From a virus, in the IMG/VR virus record IMGVR_UViG_3300033141_002898, positions 1-38,415 of that record: a stretch of 38,415 nucleotides of DNA. One strand, given 5' to 3'. Made by a program: the position numbers and the translations under genes. Position 1 is the first letter of the stretch. The number at the start of each line of letters is the position of its first letter. Below the pieces are notes generated by a model. That model searched no databases and had not been told where the DNA came from. It worked only from the letters and a program-made list of their open reading frames with translations. Positions 1 to 9,058 of the stretch are shown here, one piece after another.

Positions 1-25
1 AAAAGAGGAGCGTAAGGAGGAAGCT

Positions 26-1078
26 ATGCAAGCTATAGATGATTTTTTATTTAAGAAAGCAGATAGGATTAATATGTTATTATCACGTTTACGTTATCCT
101 TTTTTGCCTATGAAGGATAGAGTAGGTGGTATTGCAGATGGTACTGTTGATATATTACCAACAGTAGCACCTCAACAATCAGAAAATACAACTAATACTG
201 ATGTTATGTCGGAAGAAGAAATTGCTACTGAGATGAGTAAGAGAATTGTGGAGTACTTTAAAAATGAAGTTTCTGGCACAGCAGAGGAAGGAAATGCTAA
301 TATAGAAAAACAACAGATTCAACCATTGCAACAAGAACAACCTGTTGGTATAGCGAAAGTACAATCAAATAGGATTAAAGTTTCATATGAAGTAGATGAT
401 TTATATAATGGAATTAAACATTGGTTAAAGGAAGTGCGAAAGGAATTTAAAAATTATGAGCGTACAAACGATGTTACTATAAATAGAGATAAAGTGACAT
501 CTATGGTGGAAGATATAGTACTTTCTGGAGATCCTGCTACAATTAAAGAAAAAACTGGGATTGATGTGGATCAAAAAGTTGCAGACGTTATGAAGGAAGT
601 TATGCAGATGGAAGTAGGTGTTCCTTCTAAGGGAAAAGAAAGTGATGTTGGTGATGTTGAAATGAGTACATTAACTAAATCTTTAGAAAGAACAGCTATG
701 GCTCCTGATGATATGCTGTCTAAAATACTTGGTTTAGTTAATGTTGACCGGAAAGATGATGCAGAGCGTATTATTATTGAGGATTCTGGAAAAAATATTG
801 ATTTTATTAATGATAATCTGCCGGAGACATCTAGTGGGGAATTAATACATGAATTTATAGAATCATTAGAAGATGCTTCTAGTTCTGAAAAATCCTCGAA
901 GGAGGAGCCATCAATAGAAGTTTATGTAGTATCTTTTTGGAATCATGTAGATAAGGTTAAAGAGGCGAATACATTAGATAATTTATTTTTGCAATGGAAG
1001 CAGGCTCAAGGTATTTCTAATGATACAGCTAGTCGTGTATTTGGTGCAATACTGAATCAAATAAATAGTTATATGTAG
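26..1078 (+). CDS. Acidic virion-associated protein with C-terminal SFW module
   Basis: A 350-residue protein with no family I can name. The ATG follows a perfect TAAGGAGG ribosome site at 13-20. The N-terminus is basic and hydrophobic, followed by a long acidic, Glu/Lys-rich and probably helical middle with low-complexity stretches. The last ~45 residues (from Ser303) form a compact module, SFW-x10-TLDNLFLQW, that aligns without gaps to the N-termini of the proteins at 12235 and 13823. The shared module suggests docking to a common partner, perhaps in the virion; that is inference. It is the first gene of a + strand run, and the next gene starts within a few bases of its stop. Confidence 0.75.
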   Translation: MQAIDDFLFKKADRINMLLSRLRYPFLPMKDRVGGIADGTVDILPTVAPQQSENTTNTDVMSEEEIATEMSKRIVEYFKNEVSGTAEEGNANIEKQQIQPLQQEQPVGIAKVQSNRIKVSYEVDDLYNGIKHWLKEVRKEFKNYERTNDVTINRDKVTSMVEDIVLSGDPATIKEKTGIDVDQKVADVMKEVMQMEVGVPSKGKESDVGDVEMSTLTKSLERTAMAPDDMLSKILGLVNVDRKDDAERIIIEDSGKNIDFINDNLPETSSGELIHEFIESLEDASSSEKSSKEEPSIEVYVVSFWNHVDKVKEANTLDNLFLQWKQAQGISNDTASRVFGAILNQINSYM

Positions 1079-1083
1079 GATTG

Positions 1084-1524
1084 ATGGTGTTAGTACGTAA
1101 GCTTTCAAAATATGTACATATGGATAATTCTGTTAATATAATGAACGATTCTACTACTATTACATCTGACAATATTATAGTAAATGATTCTACTGTTGCT
1201 ACAGATATTTATTTAGAAAAATCTGATAAATTGTTGATAGAATATTGTGTTGATCGTAGAAATAGTTTACAGACATGTATTAATATGGTGGAGGATCAGA
1301 TTCGACTTATTAAAGATAATATAGATACTTTAAAAATGTTGCGGATAGCTAAACGAAATGAATTAAATACTGCTGAAAGAGATGTACAATATTATAAAAA
1401 TTTATTACAGAAAATATCACAGGAATATAAAGATATTATTTTAAAATTGAACTCTAAATATAAGTTGCAGGATAAATGGAGTTTTGATAGAGAGACTGGA
1501 AAGATAATATTGAATGATGTATGA
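1084..1524 (+). CDS. Coiled-coil hypothetical protein
   Basis: A 146-residue protein of unknown function. Residues ~50-128 are a strongly charged heptad-like helix (many Lys/Glu/Asp with Leu/Ile spacing), which predicts a coiled coil. The first ~45 residues are Asn/Thr/Ser-rich and probably extended. It begins three bases after the previous stop region. TTG at 1081, ATG at 1084 and GTG at 1087 are all possible starts, and the weak AGGA at 1077 does not decide between them. Its place just before tail-fibre genes suggests a virion or assembly role, without direct evidence. Confidence 0.65.
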   Translation: MVLVRKLSKYVHMDNSVNIMNDSTTITSDNIIVNDSTVATDIYLEKSDKLLIEYCVDRRNSLQTCINMVEDQIRLIKDNIDTLKMLRIAKRNELNTAERDVQYYKNLLQKISQEYKDIILKLNSKYKLQDKWSFDRETGKIILNDV

Positions 1525-1536
1525 AGATTTTAATTT

Positions 1537-1827
1537 ATGTTTACAGGAAAAAAGATAAATGTATTTCGCAGATTTATTGAGGATACAAGTACAGGTTATT
1601 GTACAGAAATTTATCCAGTCGATGTTGATATAATACAAACACATACTTTTATTCTTTCTAAAGATCCAAAATTAGATACATTAGTTATACATTTAAATGG
1701 TTTAAAGCAAGTGCGCCACTCTGATTGGGATTATACTATTAATAATCGAATTGTCTCTATTAATTCTAAATGGAAGTTATATATAGGTGATACTTATGTA
1801 GCTAGTTATTATGCTTTAAATACCTAA
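1537..1827 (+). CDS. Small beta-rich tail-appendage-like protein
   Basis: A 96-residue protein. Its second half has the pattern hydrophobic-LNG, then DYT, then a strand and a GD turn ending in a tyrosine. The same order is seen in the last ~50 residues of the tail fibre at 1944-3647 (LAVYLNG, DYTV, final DYRY). This points to a small beta-sandwich domain of the kind found at fibre tips or as free appendage proteins. It carries one TSTG tetrapeptide near residue 18. The ribosome site is poor, so expression may depend on coupling with the upstream gene. Confidence 0.6.
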   Translation: MFTGKKINVFRRFIEDTSTGYCTEIYPVDVDIIQTHTFILSKDPKLDTLVIHLNGLKQVRHSDWDYTINNRIVSINSKWKLYIGDTYVASYYALNT

Positions 1828-1943
1828 ATTCTTTTTTCTAACCCTAAAAGATAAAAACCATCTTTATTATTTATATTGAGAGAATAAGATAATATGAGAT
1901 ATATAATAGAAAAAAATATATTTTTTAATCTCTGGGGGTTTGT
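1828..1943 (+). other. Intergenic gap before the tail-fibre gene
   Basis: A 116-base, very A+T-rich non-coding gap, one of the longest in the window. It holds the ribosome site CTGGGGG (about 1932-1937) for the fibre gene and an A/T palindrome at 1911-1926. No convincing sigma70 -35/-10 pair and no GC-rich terminator was seen. It could still hold a phage-specific late promoter that cannot be recognised without the cognate sigma factor. Confidence 0.4.
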
Positions 1944-3647
1944 ATGAGTCGAACATGGATTAGAGGGAATACTCAGATAATGCCATGGTCTGTGACATTA
2001 GACAGAACATGGGGTTATGATGGGAATACATCAACTGGTTTTTTAACAACATCTACAGGTGCTGCTAAAGATTGGGATATGACTAATGGTGCGAAAGATG
2101 CTACCATTACAGGTTTACGTAATCCTACAGCGGATTCTGATGCAGCTACTAAAGTATATGTTGATAGTGTTGCACAAGGTTTGGATCCAAAGGAATCAGT
2201 GAGACTTGCGACTGTAGCAGCATTGCCGTCACATACACAGTCTGGTGCTGGTCAAGGGGCTACTCTTATAGGATCATCTACTGGTCAATTATATATTGAT
2301 GGAATAGCTGTTAATGTGGATGATAGGATTCTAGTTAAAAACGAGACATCTACTGGGGCTGCGGTTAACGAGAGTTCTGAAAATGGTATATATATTGTTA
2401 CCAGTACTGGAGCTAGTGGTGGTTGGGTATTAACTAGAGCAGAAGACTGGGATGGTTATACTTTACCAGGTGTTACAGAGCAGTTGTCCGGATCGTATAC
2501 ATGGATAGAGGAAGGTAATACGATTAGTGATACAGCGTGGGTTTGTATCACAGATGAACCGATTACTGTTGATACTACTGGAATCAAATGGACACAGTTT
2601 GGAGGAGCTGGTACATATACAGCTAGTTTAGGTGTTAAGAAAGTAGGTAATGATTTTCAAGCAGATCTATTGTCCACGGGTGCGATTGGTTTGTCTACTA
2701 ATAGTATGTATGTGCGTGTGGATAATACTACTATTGGTATTAATGGTAGTAATAATCTTTATGTAATAGCACCTCCTGCACATACTCATTCGTTAGCTAG
2801 TGGTGATATTACAGATGTAGATGTTACTGGTGCAACTGCAGGTGATATTTTAATAAGAAGTTCTGATGGTAATTGGTATGATCGTACAATGACTGGTGAT
2901 GTTCATATTACATCTACTGGTGTTACTGAGATTCAGGATGATGCTGTACAAGCATCTGATATTGACTGGGGTTTAGGTTCTGATCAGGTAAATGCTTCAG
3001 ATGTTCCTACGGATACTACTAATTTTGATACTATATTAAGTTCTGCTGATGATACTGTACAGAAGGCTTTGGATACATTAGATGATCATAATCATGGAAG
3101 TACATATACAAGTTATGCTTTCCGTACAATTATACCTAAAACTGGAAATAATGCTGTTGCAGATCAAATACATGATACATTGTATTTGAGAAGTACTACT
3201 GGTGTTGTTGAAATTAATGGTATAGATGATGATATTATTGATTTCGACGTTGCTGATTCTGCTATAACTGAAACGCATTTGAATACAAGTGTAGCTGGAA
3301 GTGCTCTTAGTGGTGGTGGTGGATCATCTTTGGATGTTCAGGTTGATGGTACTACTATTCATGTAAATGGCAGTAATCAACTTGAAGTTATTGGTACTAC
3401 CAGAGAAGTTATTGGTGAGTATGTTACTGTTACACATAATAGTCCAACTTGTGGTGCAGTTGCTAATATTCCTATAAAGAGTGGTACGTTGGCTGTTTAT
3501 TTAAATGGTGAACGTGTGCGAGAAGGTGCGTCGCATGATTATACTGTTAATTATACAACTGGTGTAATTACATTTAATTATAATTTAAAGGCACCATCTG
3601 GTCAGCCCGATCATTGGGATCAAGTTTGTGTAGATTATAGATATTAG
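1944..3647 (+). CDS. Tail fibre protein
   Basis: A 567-residue extended fibre. Residues 61-75 carry the PTADSDAATKVYVDS motif common to phage fibres. Residues ~105-170 have the repeat usual in phage fibres: an LYIDGIAV strand, DRILVKN, ENGIYIV and then WVLTRAEDWDG. Later segments repeat short strand motifs (GVKKVGNDFQADL, NNLYVIAPP, HTHSLASGDITDV), and the last ~50 residues form an LNG..DYTV tip domain. It contains seven Ser-Thr-Gly tripeptides. It probably trimerises and contacts the host surface; the receptor is unknown. It starts the fibre cluster, with a GGGGG ribosome site 6-7 bases upstream. Confidence 0.85.
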   Translation: MSRTWIRGNTQIMPWSVTLDRTWGYDGNTSTGFLTTSTGAAKDWDMTNGAKDATITGLRNPTADSDAATKVYVDSVAQGLDPKESVRLATVAALPSHTQSGAGQGATLIGSSTGQLYIDGIAVNVDDRILVKNETSTGAAVNESSENGIYIVTSTGASGGWVLTRAEDWDGYTLPGVTEQLSGSYTWIEEGNTISDTAWVCITDEPITVDTTGIKWTQFGGAGTYTASLGVKKVGNDFQADLLSTGAIGLSTNSMYVRVDNTTIGINGSNNLYVIAPPAHTHSLASGDITDVDVTGATAGDILIRSSDGNWYDRTMTGDVHITSTGVTEIQDDAVQASDIDWGLGSDQVNASDVPTDTTNFDTILSSADDTVQKALDTLDDHNHGSTYTSYAFRTIIPKTGNNAVADQIHDTLYLRSTTGVVEINGIDDDIIDFDVADSAITETHLNTSVAGSALSGGGGSSLDVQVDGTTIHVNGSNQLEVIGTTREVIGEYVTVTHNSPTCGAVANIPIKSGTLAVYLNGERVREGASHDYTVNYTTGVITFNYNLKAPSGQPDHWDQVCVDYRY

Positions 3648-3658
3648 GATTAATATTT

Positions 3659-4162
3659 ATGCCTAGAATACGTCTCCGTGGTGGAGATCAGTTAATGGAT
3701 GGTACTGTTGATTCTGCTGACATCAAAGATGGTGATGTCAGCAGAGTTGACTTAAATGTGAGTTCGACAGGGCGGGCTGTTGTACGTAAAGTATTACCAG
3801 GGAATGGTACTACTATAATTTATGATGGGGTGGATGCTGGAACTGGTGATGTTATAATTTCTTTAGATGAATTATATCATAGAGGATTGGATGAGTTAGT
3901 ACATGAAATATCAGAAAATTGTTATATAGAGATAAGTAGAGATGTATCACAGAGAATAAATAGTATTATTTATTATACTAGTACTGGAAAGACTACAAAG
4001 GTTAGGGAGTATATTTTTACTAGATCAAATAATCGTGTTAGTCAGGTTGTTACGAGTCAATATGATAGTAGTGGTATTCTTGCAGAAAAATATACAGAAA
4101 CTATTAATAGAGGATCTGATGGTAGAGTAATTTCTGTAGATTCTTCATTGATTCTCTATTAA
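3659..4162 (+). CDS. Fibre-associated structural protein
   Basis: A 167-residue protein. The N-terminal ~80 residues (DGTVDSADIKDGDVSR, then VRKVLPGNGTTI, then DAGTGDVIISL) match the short repeat units typical of phage fibre attachment regions. The C-terminal half is a series of beta strands rich in Tyr, Ser and Thr. It starts 11 bases after the large fibre gene and is probably a partner or adaptor of that fibre. Two STG tripeptides are present. The assignment to the fibre system is good; its exact place in the particle is inference. Confidence 0.7.
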   Translation: MPRIRLRGGDQLMDGTVDSADIKDGDVSRVDLNVSSTGRAVVRKVLPGNGTTIIYDGVDAGTGDVIISLDELYHRGLDELVHEISENCYIEISRDVSQRINSIIYYTSTGKTTKVREYIFTRSNNRVSQVVTSQYDSSGILAEKYTETINRGSDGRVISVDSSLILY

Positions 4163-4188
4163 TATTTTTTTGAAAGGAGCAGCAGATT

Positions 4189-4386
4189 ATGCCTAATTTT
4201 GATAAGACAGGACCTATGGGTAAAGGACCTCGTACCGGTCGAGGGCGGGGTGGTTGTGATGCAACAGATATGAAAAAATTTAAACAGATGGGTTTATTTA
4301 AGGGAACATCTAATAAAGAGCGTAATCGTCCGATGGATGGACGTGGTCGTGGAAGAGGACCTGGTTTGGGAATTGGTCGAAAGTAA
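4189..4386 (+). CDS. DUF5320-like small Gly/Arg-rich protein
   Basis: A 65-residue basic protein. The start MPNFDKTGPMGKGPRTGRGRG fits the DUF5320 signature (MP..D.TGPMG.GP.TGRG), a family of unknown function often found beside iron-sulfur or nitrogenase-accessory genes in anaerobes. The C-terminal third is Gly-Arg repeats. Only one Cys is present, so a metal site is not obvious. A GAAAGGAG ribosome site lies ~9 bases upstream. Its presence among fibre genes is unusual; nucleic-acid or sugar binding by the RG repeats is possible but unproven. Confidence 0.75.
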   Translation: MPNFDKTGPMGKGPRTGRGRGGCDATDMKKFKQMGLFKGTSNKERNRPMDGRGRGRGPGLGIGRK

Positions 4387-4396
4387 TTGATTTTTT

Positions 4397-5071
4397 ATGA
4401 TTTTTGTTGTTGCGGACATAGACAACGAAATAGGACTAGCTACTGTTACTAGTACTGGACAACCTCTTGGAACCAGTACAGGTGATTATACAGCATTGGA
4501 TGTTAATGTAGTTAGTCCTATTAATACACAGGTTACTGTGGATGCTGTTAGTATAAAAGATCCTGCTGAAGAGACTAAGCAGGTAACTACAACATCTACT
4601 GGTGAACGTATTGCTCTTGATGTTAATATAACAAATGATGGTTTTGATGTTTCTTTTGGAGATAAGATTCGGTATGATGAATTTACGAAAGATCAACCAT
4701 TAACTAATGGTTCTTATGTAACTGTTTATTCAACGACTTCTGGTAATCCTGGGAAAATATATACTTTAGAAATGGTTTTCAGAAATAATGATGTTGATAT
4801 CCAGATTTTGGTAGATGGGGAGGCTATGGTAGATGGTTTGAATATCAGAGATCTTGCAGATAATCATTATATAGATGCATCTCCTGGAGGTTTATTTCAA
4901 GGTACTGTGGCACAAGTGCCTCGTTTTGTGTATGTTCATGCCAATAGTAGGGGTATTATTTTTGAGCCACCTGCTGCTGGTATATTTAATGATCAAGTTG
5001 TTGTTAAGGCTAGAGCACATACTAATGGTAATAGAATGCGTAGAGGTTTAATTGTAAGGGCAATAGAATAA
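4397..5071 (+). CDS. Virion appendage protein with TALDV repeats
   Basis: A 224-residue protein. Two N-terminal repeats have the form TSTG-x-x-TALDVNV (residues ~25-40) and TSTGERIALDVNI (residues ~65-77). The same unit is found once in the fibre at 7139-9049 (TSTGEGHTALDV). The C-terminal ~130 residues look like a beta-sandwich with long strands (YTLEMVFRNNDVDIQILVDG, RFVYVHANSRG). It probably forms part of the tail-fibre or baseplate appendage. The start is an ATG with little ribosome site, 11 bases after the previous gene. Confidence 0.65.
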   Translation: MIFVVADIDNEIGLATVTSTGQPLGTSTGDYTALDVNVVSPINTQVTVDAVSIKDPAEETKQVTTTSTGERIALDVNITNDGFDVSFGDKIRYDEFTKDQPLTNGSYVTVYSTTSGNPGKIYTLEMVFRNNDVDIQILVDGEAMVDGLNIRDLADNHYIDASPGGLFQGTVAQVPRFVYVHANSRGIIFEPPAAGIFNDQVVVKARAHTNGNRMRRGLIVRAIE

Positions 5072-5088
5072 TATTTTAAGGGGGATTT

Positions 5089-5412
5089 ATGAGTAAAGAA
5101 ATTAAATACATGTCTATTAAAGAGTTTAGGGAAAAGGGATATTTGCAGGAATTAAATAGACGATTTTTGCATCCACTGGGACTTGCTTTAGAAATATCTA
5201 TACAGGATAATGGTAAAGAGGTACTAGGTGGAATTTGGGATTATCGTGATGATCCTGAGGGAATTTATTATGATTTAAAAAATTCGAATGAAAAGCGAAT
5301 AAAAAAATTTAGTGAAAGAGCTCAATTTATTGATAAGCAAATGGAAAAATATAGATCAGATAGGATCTTAAAATTAGGAGCGATAGTCGAGCCTATTCCA
5401 GATATTAGTTAG
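5089..5412 (+). CDS. Conserved phage protein (GIWDYRDDPEG family)
   Basis: A 107-residue protein with the features EKGYLQE-x-NR-x-FLHPLGLALE, then LGGIWDYRDDPEGI, then a charged helix. I recognise this as a recurring small phage protein family of unknown function, usually near virion genes. It has a good GGGGG ribosome site just upstream (5081-5086). No catalytic motif is evident; the Arg-Asp-Asp cluster is the most conserved-looking part. Being in the fibre operon suggests late expression. Confidence 0.65.
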   Translation: MSKEIKYMSIKEFREKGYLQELNRRFLHPLGLALEISIQDNGKEVLGGIWDYRDDPEGIYYDLKNSNEKRIKKFSERAQFIDKQMEKYRSDRILKLGAIVEPIPDIS

Positions 5413-5422
5413 GTAGGTTGTT

Positions 5423-6106
5423 TTGGGATTAGTTAATTCAGCACATTTAGTAGATATTGATTGGGATCAGTTACGTCCTTTATTAACTAGTACTGGTTTA
5501 TCTTATACATATATAGATAACTGGAATATAAACCGAAGGACTATACTGGCACGTAAAGATGCTGGTAGTTATTATGTGTGTAATATTCGTATTACAGATA
5601 CTAGTACTGGGTTTGTTGATCAGAAAGATTTTGATGATAATTTTGCTTCTTTTGCTAATTTGGAGGATTCTTTAGATTTTACAATACCTATTTCTGATTA
5701 TTGGATACATACTAGTATACCTATGATATATGAGCCGCCTTCTAATAAAACTGGTGTTGCTGAAGGAGGAGAGGTTCTGGTAGCGGCTAAGGGGGGTATT
5801 TTAAATTATTCATGGATAATACCTAACGGAGAAACTTTTTATTTAAGACAGTTAGAATTTGGTGCTATTCAAATACATCATAGTATTCATCCTCTGCAAG
5901 CTAAATGTATTTTGTATTATCGCCCAAATGGGACTGCTATAGGACAACAAATTCTTGCTCCTATATTTTTGCAAGGTGAAAGTCATAAATATGTACATTT
6001 TAATAAATCTTTTGTAGGAGATGGAGTTGCTACTATGTATTTACATGTAGTGAATTTATCGGAATTTGTTATTGATTGTTTTCGTATGTTTAGGGGATAT
6101 TATTGA
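5423..6106 (+). CDS. Tail appendage / structural protein
   Basis: A 227-residue protein starting with TTG, six bases after AGGTAGG at 5411. The N-terminal ~95 residues contain YYVCNIRITD followed by DFDDNF, a module shared with the proteins at 7139 and 9059. Residues ~100-227 are strongly beta (YSWIIPNGETFYLRQLEFGAI, KCILYYRPNG) and resemble a jelly-roll tip domain. Two TSTG tetrapeptides lie in the N-terminal part. The stop overlaps the next ATG (TGATG), so translation is coupled. It is probably a fibre or adhesin subunit. Confidence 0.65.
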   Translation: MGLVNSAHLVDIDWDQLRPLLTSTGLSYTYIDNWNINRRTILARKDAGSYYVCNIRITDTSTGFVDQKDFDDNFASFANLEDSLDFTIPISDYWIHTSIPMIYEPPSNKTGVAEGGEVLVAAKGGILNYSWIIPNGETFYLRQLEFGAIQIHHSIHPLQAKCILYYRPNGTAIGQQILAPIFLQGESHKYVHFNKSFVGDGVATMYLHVVNLSEFVIDCFRMFRGYY

Positions 6107-7131
6107 TGTATTTTTTAGGTATATCATCACTTGATTATCTCTTAAGATTTGCAGGGAAGCCTCCAACTGTTGATAATATTGCTGAGAAATACAAAGTATC
6201 TTCTGATTATATATATTCGATTGTTAAATATGATCCTAGTTTTGATTCTCATAGAGGTATTATCAAACCATTAGGTATGTGGTTATTGAAAAATGTTAAT
6301 AAAGGTTACTTATCTAATGATGATAGATCTTTGAGAAATGCTGTAGTTAATGTATTATTTTTGAATAAACAGATTGATAAAAAAGGTGTATTTGCGGAAA
6401 AAGCAAAAGATGATTTTGAATTGGTAGATTGGGTAGAAAAGCATTTTAAAGGTTGCTCTGCTAGACAGATTTCTATTGCTTTTGATTCTATTGCGGATCT
6501 TAATAAAGAATCATATTTGCGAATGGCTCCGGAAGAGATTTTTAATATAGTAAGGAAATTTAAGCCTGAAAATGTATCGTTAGATAAATATTATAAATAT
6601 AATGAAGATGCTGCGGATGATGTTAATGTTTTATATAATAAAGATGGTTGGTTGATTTTATTTCCTTTGACATCCGATGCTGCTGTGTATTTTGGTTCTG
6701 CTACAAAATGGTGTACATCAAATATGTCAAATTGTGGAAAATATTATGAAGAATATATGAGTAAAGGACCTTTATATATAATAATTGATAATAATTCTGG
6801 TCATAGATTTCAATTACATTATACAACTGGTAGTTTTATGAATGAATTAGATAGACCTGGAGCGATTTTATGGAAAAGTTTGGATGTACCTGATGAAGTA
6901 AATAATTTTTTGTATAATTTAACTGGATTAGGGATTTTTAATAAGGATTCTTCTTTATTAGAAAGTGAAAAGCAATTGTACAAATATATTATACTTAGTA
7001 ATACTTATCCGAATGTTTATGCTGATATATTGAAAGAAGAATATATAGAAGGATTAAAAAATGGTTATCTTACTATGGATGAATATTCTTATATCATGTC
7101 ACATTTAAGTCAAGATGAATCTGTAATGTAG
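6106..7131 (+). CDS. Conserved phage protein with WCT/GPLY domain
   Basis: A 341-residue protein. Residues ~175-250 carry a set of motifs I know from many tailed phages: LFPLTSDAAVYFG-x-ATKWCT (near 200), GPLYIIID (near 221), RFQLHY (near 233) and SFMNELD (near 245). The biochemical role is unknown; the conserved Trp-Cys-Thr and His look like an active or binding site. The first 21 residues (M-x-F-L-G-I-S-S-L-D) match the N-terminus of the small protein at 17964. ATG 6106 is preferred over the upstream TTG because it overlaps the preceding TGA and follows AGGGG. Confidence 0.75.
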   Translation: MYFLGISSLDYLLRFAGKPPTVDNIAEKYKVSSDYIYSIVKYDPSFDSHRGIIKPLGMWLLKNVNKGYLSNDDRSLRNAVVNVLFLNKQIDKKGVFAEKAKDDFELVDWVEKHFKGCSARQISIAFDSIADLNKESYLRMAPEEIFNIVRKFKPENVSLDKYYKYNEDAADDVNVLYNKDGWLILFPLTSDAAVYFGSATKWCTSNMSNCGKYYEEYMSKGPLYIIIDNNSGHRFQLHYTTGSFMNELDRPGAILWKSLDVPDEVNNFLYNLTGLGIFNKDSSLLESEKQLYKYIILSNTYPNVYADILKEEYIEGLKNGYLTMDEYSYIMSHLSQDESVM

Positions 7132-7138
7132 GTGAGAG

Positions 7139-9049
7139 ATGTATAATAAATGCTACACTAGTTGGGCAGATTTTAAATCTGCGATGATTTTGAAAGATGC
7201 TGTAGGTACTTTACAATATGAGGAGCTAGAGTTAGGTACCAGTACTGGGAGATATGCTCTTACGTTTTTTGATGATAATTTTGAAGGTTGCTATTTATTA
7301 TATCAATCTGATACTTCGGATGTTGAAGATTTTGAAAATAATTATAAAGCCAATGCTAATAGATCTGTTTCTAGAGATTATTTTAAAATTAGGTGTAGTA
7401 AAGATTATACTATTACATCTACATCTACTGGTGAAGGACATACTGCTCTTGATGTATTCATTCACGGCAAACTGGATGATGTATATCATAATGATCTTCC
7501 TGGTTTAAACGTTGGGGATTTTAGACATCTTACTGAGAATGAAAAGAATGGTTTAACTGGTGGGACATCTACTGGATTACATACACATAATCATAATATA
7601 TTGACTAATATCTTACCTGATCAGCATCATAATCAAGTTCATGCTATTGATGGATCTGATCATACTGGTACTTTAGATCATTCATCATTGAATGATGATG
7701 AGCCGGATAAACATAGAGTAATTAATGATGGTACTGTATCATCTACTGGTTTGTGGTCATCATCGAAAATACAGAATGAACTTAATGATAAATCTGATAT
7801 AGGACATACTCATGTAGAGACAGATATTACAGATCTTGATCATGATGCACAAAAGATAAAAGGTGTTGTTGTTGATGATACTAACATATCGGATGGTAAA
7901 ATCCTTAAATATGATAGTAGTACAGGTACTTTAGTTTATTCGGAGGATAACAGTGTAGGTGATCATGCTTTAAGTACACATACTGATGTTTCCTCAGAGT
8001 CTCCGGAGGATGGAGAAGTACTAACGTGGGAAAGTAGTACTGGACAATGGATTCCACAAAGTGTAGCGTTATCTGGTCTTGTTTTATCTTGTGTGCAAGC
8101 TAGACAATCAGGTATTATTTCTATTCAAGATTCTTGGACTGATATATTCTTAGATACTACTGATGTAGAGACTAGAGCTTCTGTGATAGAACACGATGAT
8201 ATTAATACAGATAGAATTCTTATAAAAGAAGATGGCTATTATCAAATAACATATTGTGTTTCTATAAACTCACCTAGTAGTAGTGATACTAGTGATATAA
8301 GTGGAAGATTACGTAAGAATGATACGGTTGTATTGAATGGTTCTGAAAGTGCTACATCAACATATAATGGATCTGGCCCACGCTTAGAGGATAGTTTAGC
8401 ACAGACTATAATTACTTTTTTGAATGAGAATGATTTTATAACATTACAACTTAAAAAAGCATGTCCAATTACGTATACATTATATGGTCCTGTAGTAACT
8501 GTCATTAAATTAGATGGGATTAAAGGAGAAAAAGGAGATACTGGTAGTGGTATAGATGCAGAATATATACAAGGAACTTTTGTTGATGATACGAATAAGT
8601 CTGATGGAAAGGTATTAGGATATAATGCAACTTCTGGTAATATTGAATATTTGTCTCAAAGTGGTGCTAATGGATCTACTTGGCTTTTACATGGATGTGT
8701 TCGAAATGTTGGTAAGTATGCATCTATATTTATGAGTTTTGGTAGGGCTGGTGTTAATGCTGGTGTCGTCATGATTGATGATGGTGAAATTATTGGACTT
8801 AGTATTAGTATGTCTCAGAATCGTGTTGGAGGAACATGTAAGCTTCAGATTGCTATTAATGGAGTTTGGCAGACAAATCCAGATTATATTGTAATTATTG
8901 ATGGAAATAATCCTAAAACAAACTTTAAAAAATTCAGTGTTCCCTTACAATTTAATGCTGGGGATGTTATTCATATGCGGACTGTAACGCATAATTTTAG
9001 TAATACTAGTAATGATGCTACTGGTGGATGTTTTATACAAAATAGGTGA
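7139..9049 (+). CDS. Tail fibre / receptor-binding protein with C1q-like and collagen-like parts
   Basis: A 636-residue multidomain fibre. Residues 1-120 contain DFENNY and TSTGEGHTALDV modules shared with neighbouring genes. Residues ~130-310 form a shaft with His-rich repeats (HTHNHN, HTGTLDHSSL, ETDITDLDHD) and units such as LTWESSTGQWIPQ. Residues ~313-455 resemble a C1q/TNF-like jelly roll (SWTDIFLDTT, ILIKEDGYYQITYCVSI). Residues 460-471 are a short collagen-like Gly-x-y run (GIKGEKGDTGSG). The C-terminal ~140 residues form another beta domain, probably the receptor-binding tip. AGGTGAG provides the ribosome site. It has six STG tripeptides. Confidence 0.85.
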   Translation: MYNKCYTSWADFKSAMILKDAVGTLQYEELELGTSTGRYALTFFDDNFEGCYLLYQSDTSDVEDFENNYKANANRSVSRDYFKIRCSKDYTITSTSTGEGHTALDVFIHGKLDDVYHNDLPGLNVGDFRHLTENEKNGLTGGTSTGLHTHNHNILTNILPDQHHNQVHAIDGSDHTGTLDHSSLNDDEPDKHRVINDGTVSSTGLWSSSKIQNELNDKSDIGHTHVETDITDLDHDAQKIKGVVVDDTNISDGKILKYDSSTGTLVYSEDNSVGDHALSTHTDVSSESPEDGEVLTWESSTGQWIPQSVALSGLVLSCVQARQSGIISIQDSWTDIFLDTTDVETRASVIEHDDINTDRILIKEDGYYQITYCVSINSPSSSDTSDISGRLRKNDTVVLNGSESATSTYNGSGPRLEDSLAQTIITFLNENDFITLQLKKACPITYTLYGPVVTVIKLDGIKGEKGDTGSGIDAEYIQGTFVDDTNKSDGKVLGYNATSGNIEYLSQSGANGSTWLLHGCVRNVGKYASIFMSFGRAGVNAGVVMIDDGEIIGLSISMSQNRVGGTCKLQIAINGVWQTNPDYIVIIDGNNPKTNFKKFSVPLQFNAGDVIHMRTVTHNFSNTSNDATGGCFIQNR

Positions 9050-9058
9050 TTGTAAAAG

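Noticed and set aside
1911-1926. A/T palindrome before the fibre gene as terminator
   Set aside because: Made only of A and T, with no GC stem; pairing is weak and it is near the ribosome site.
8242-8505. Minus-strand frame of 87 codons in the C1q-like fibre gene
   Set aside because: It lies wholly inside a convincing + strand gene, has no ribosome site and no recognisable protein pattern; the same applies to other minus-strand frames in the fibre, sheath and wedge genes.
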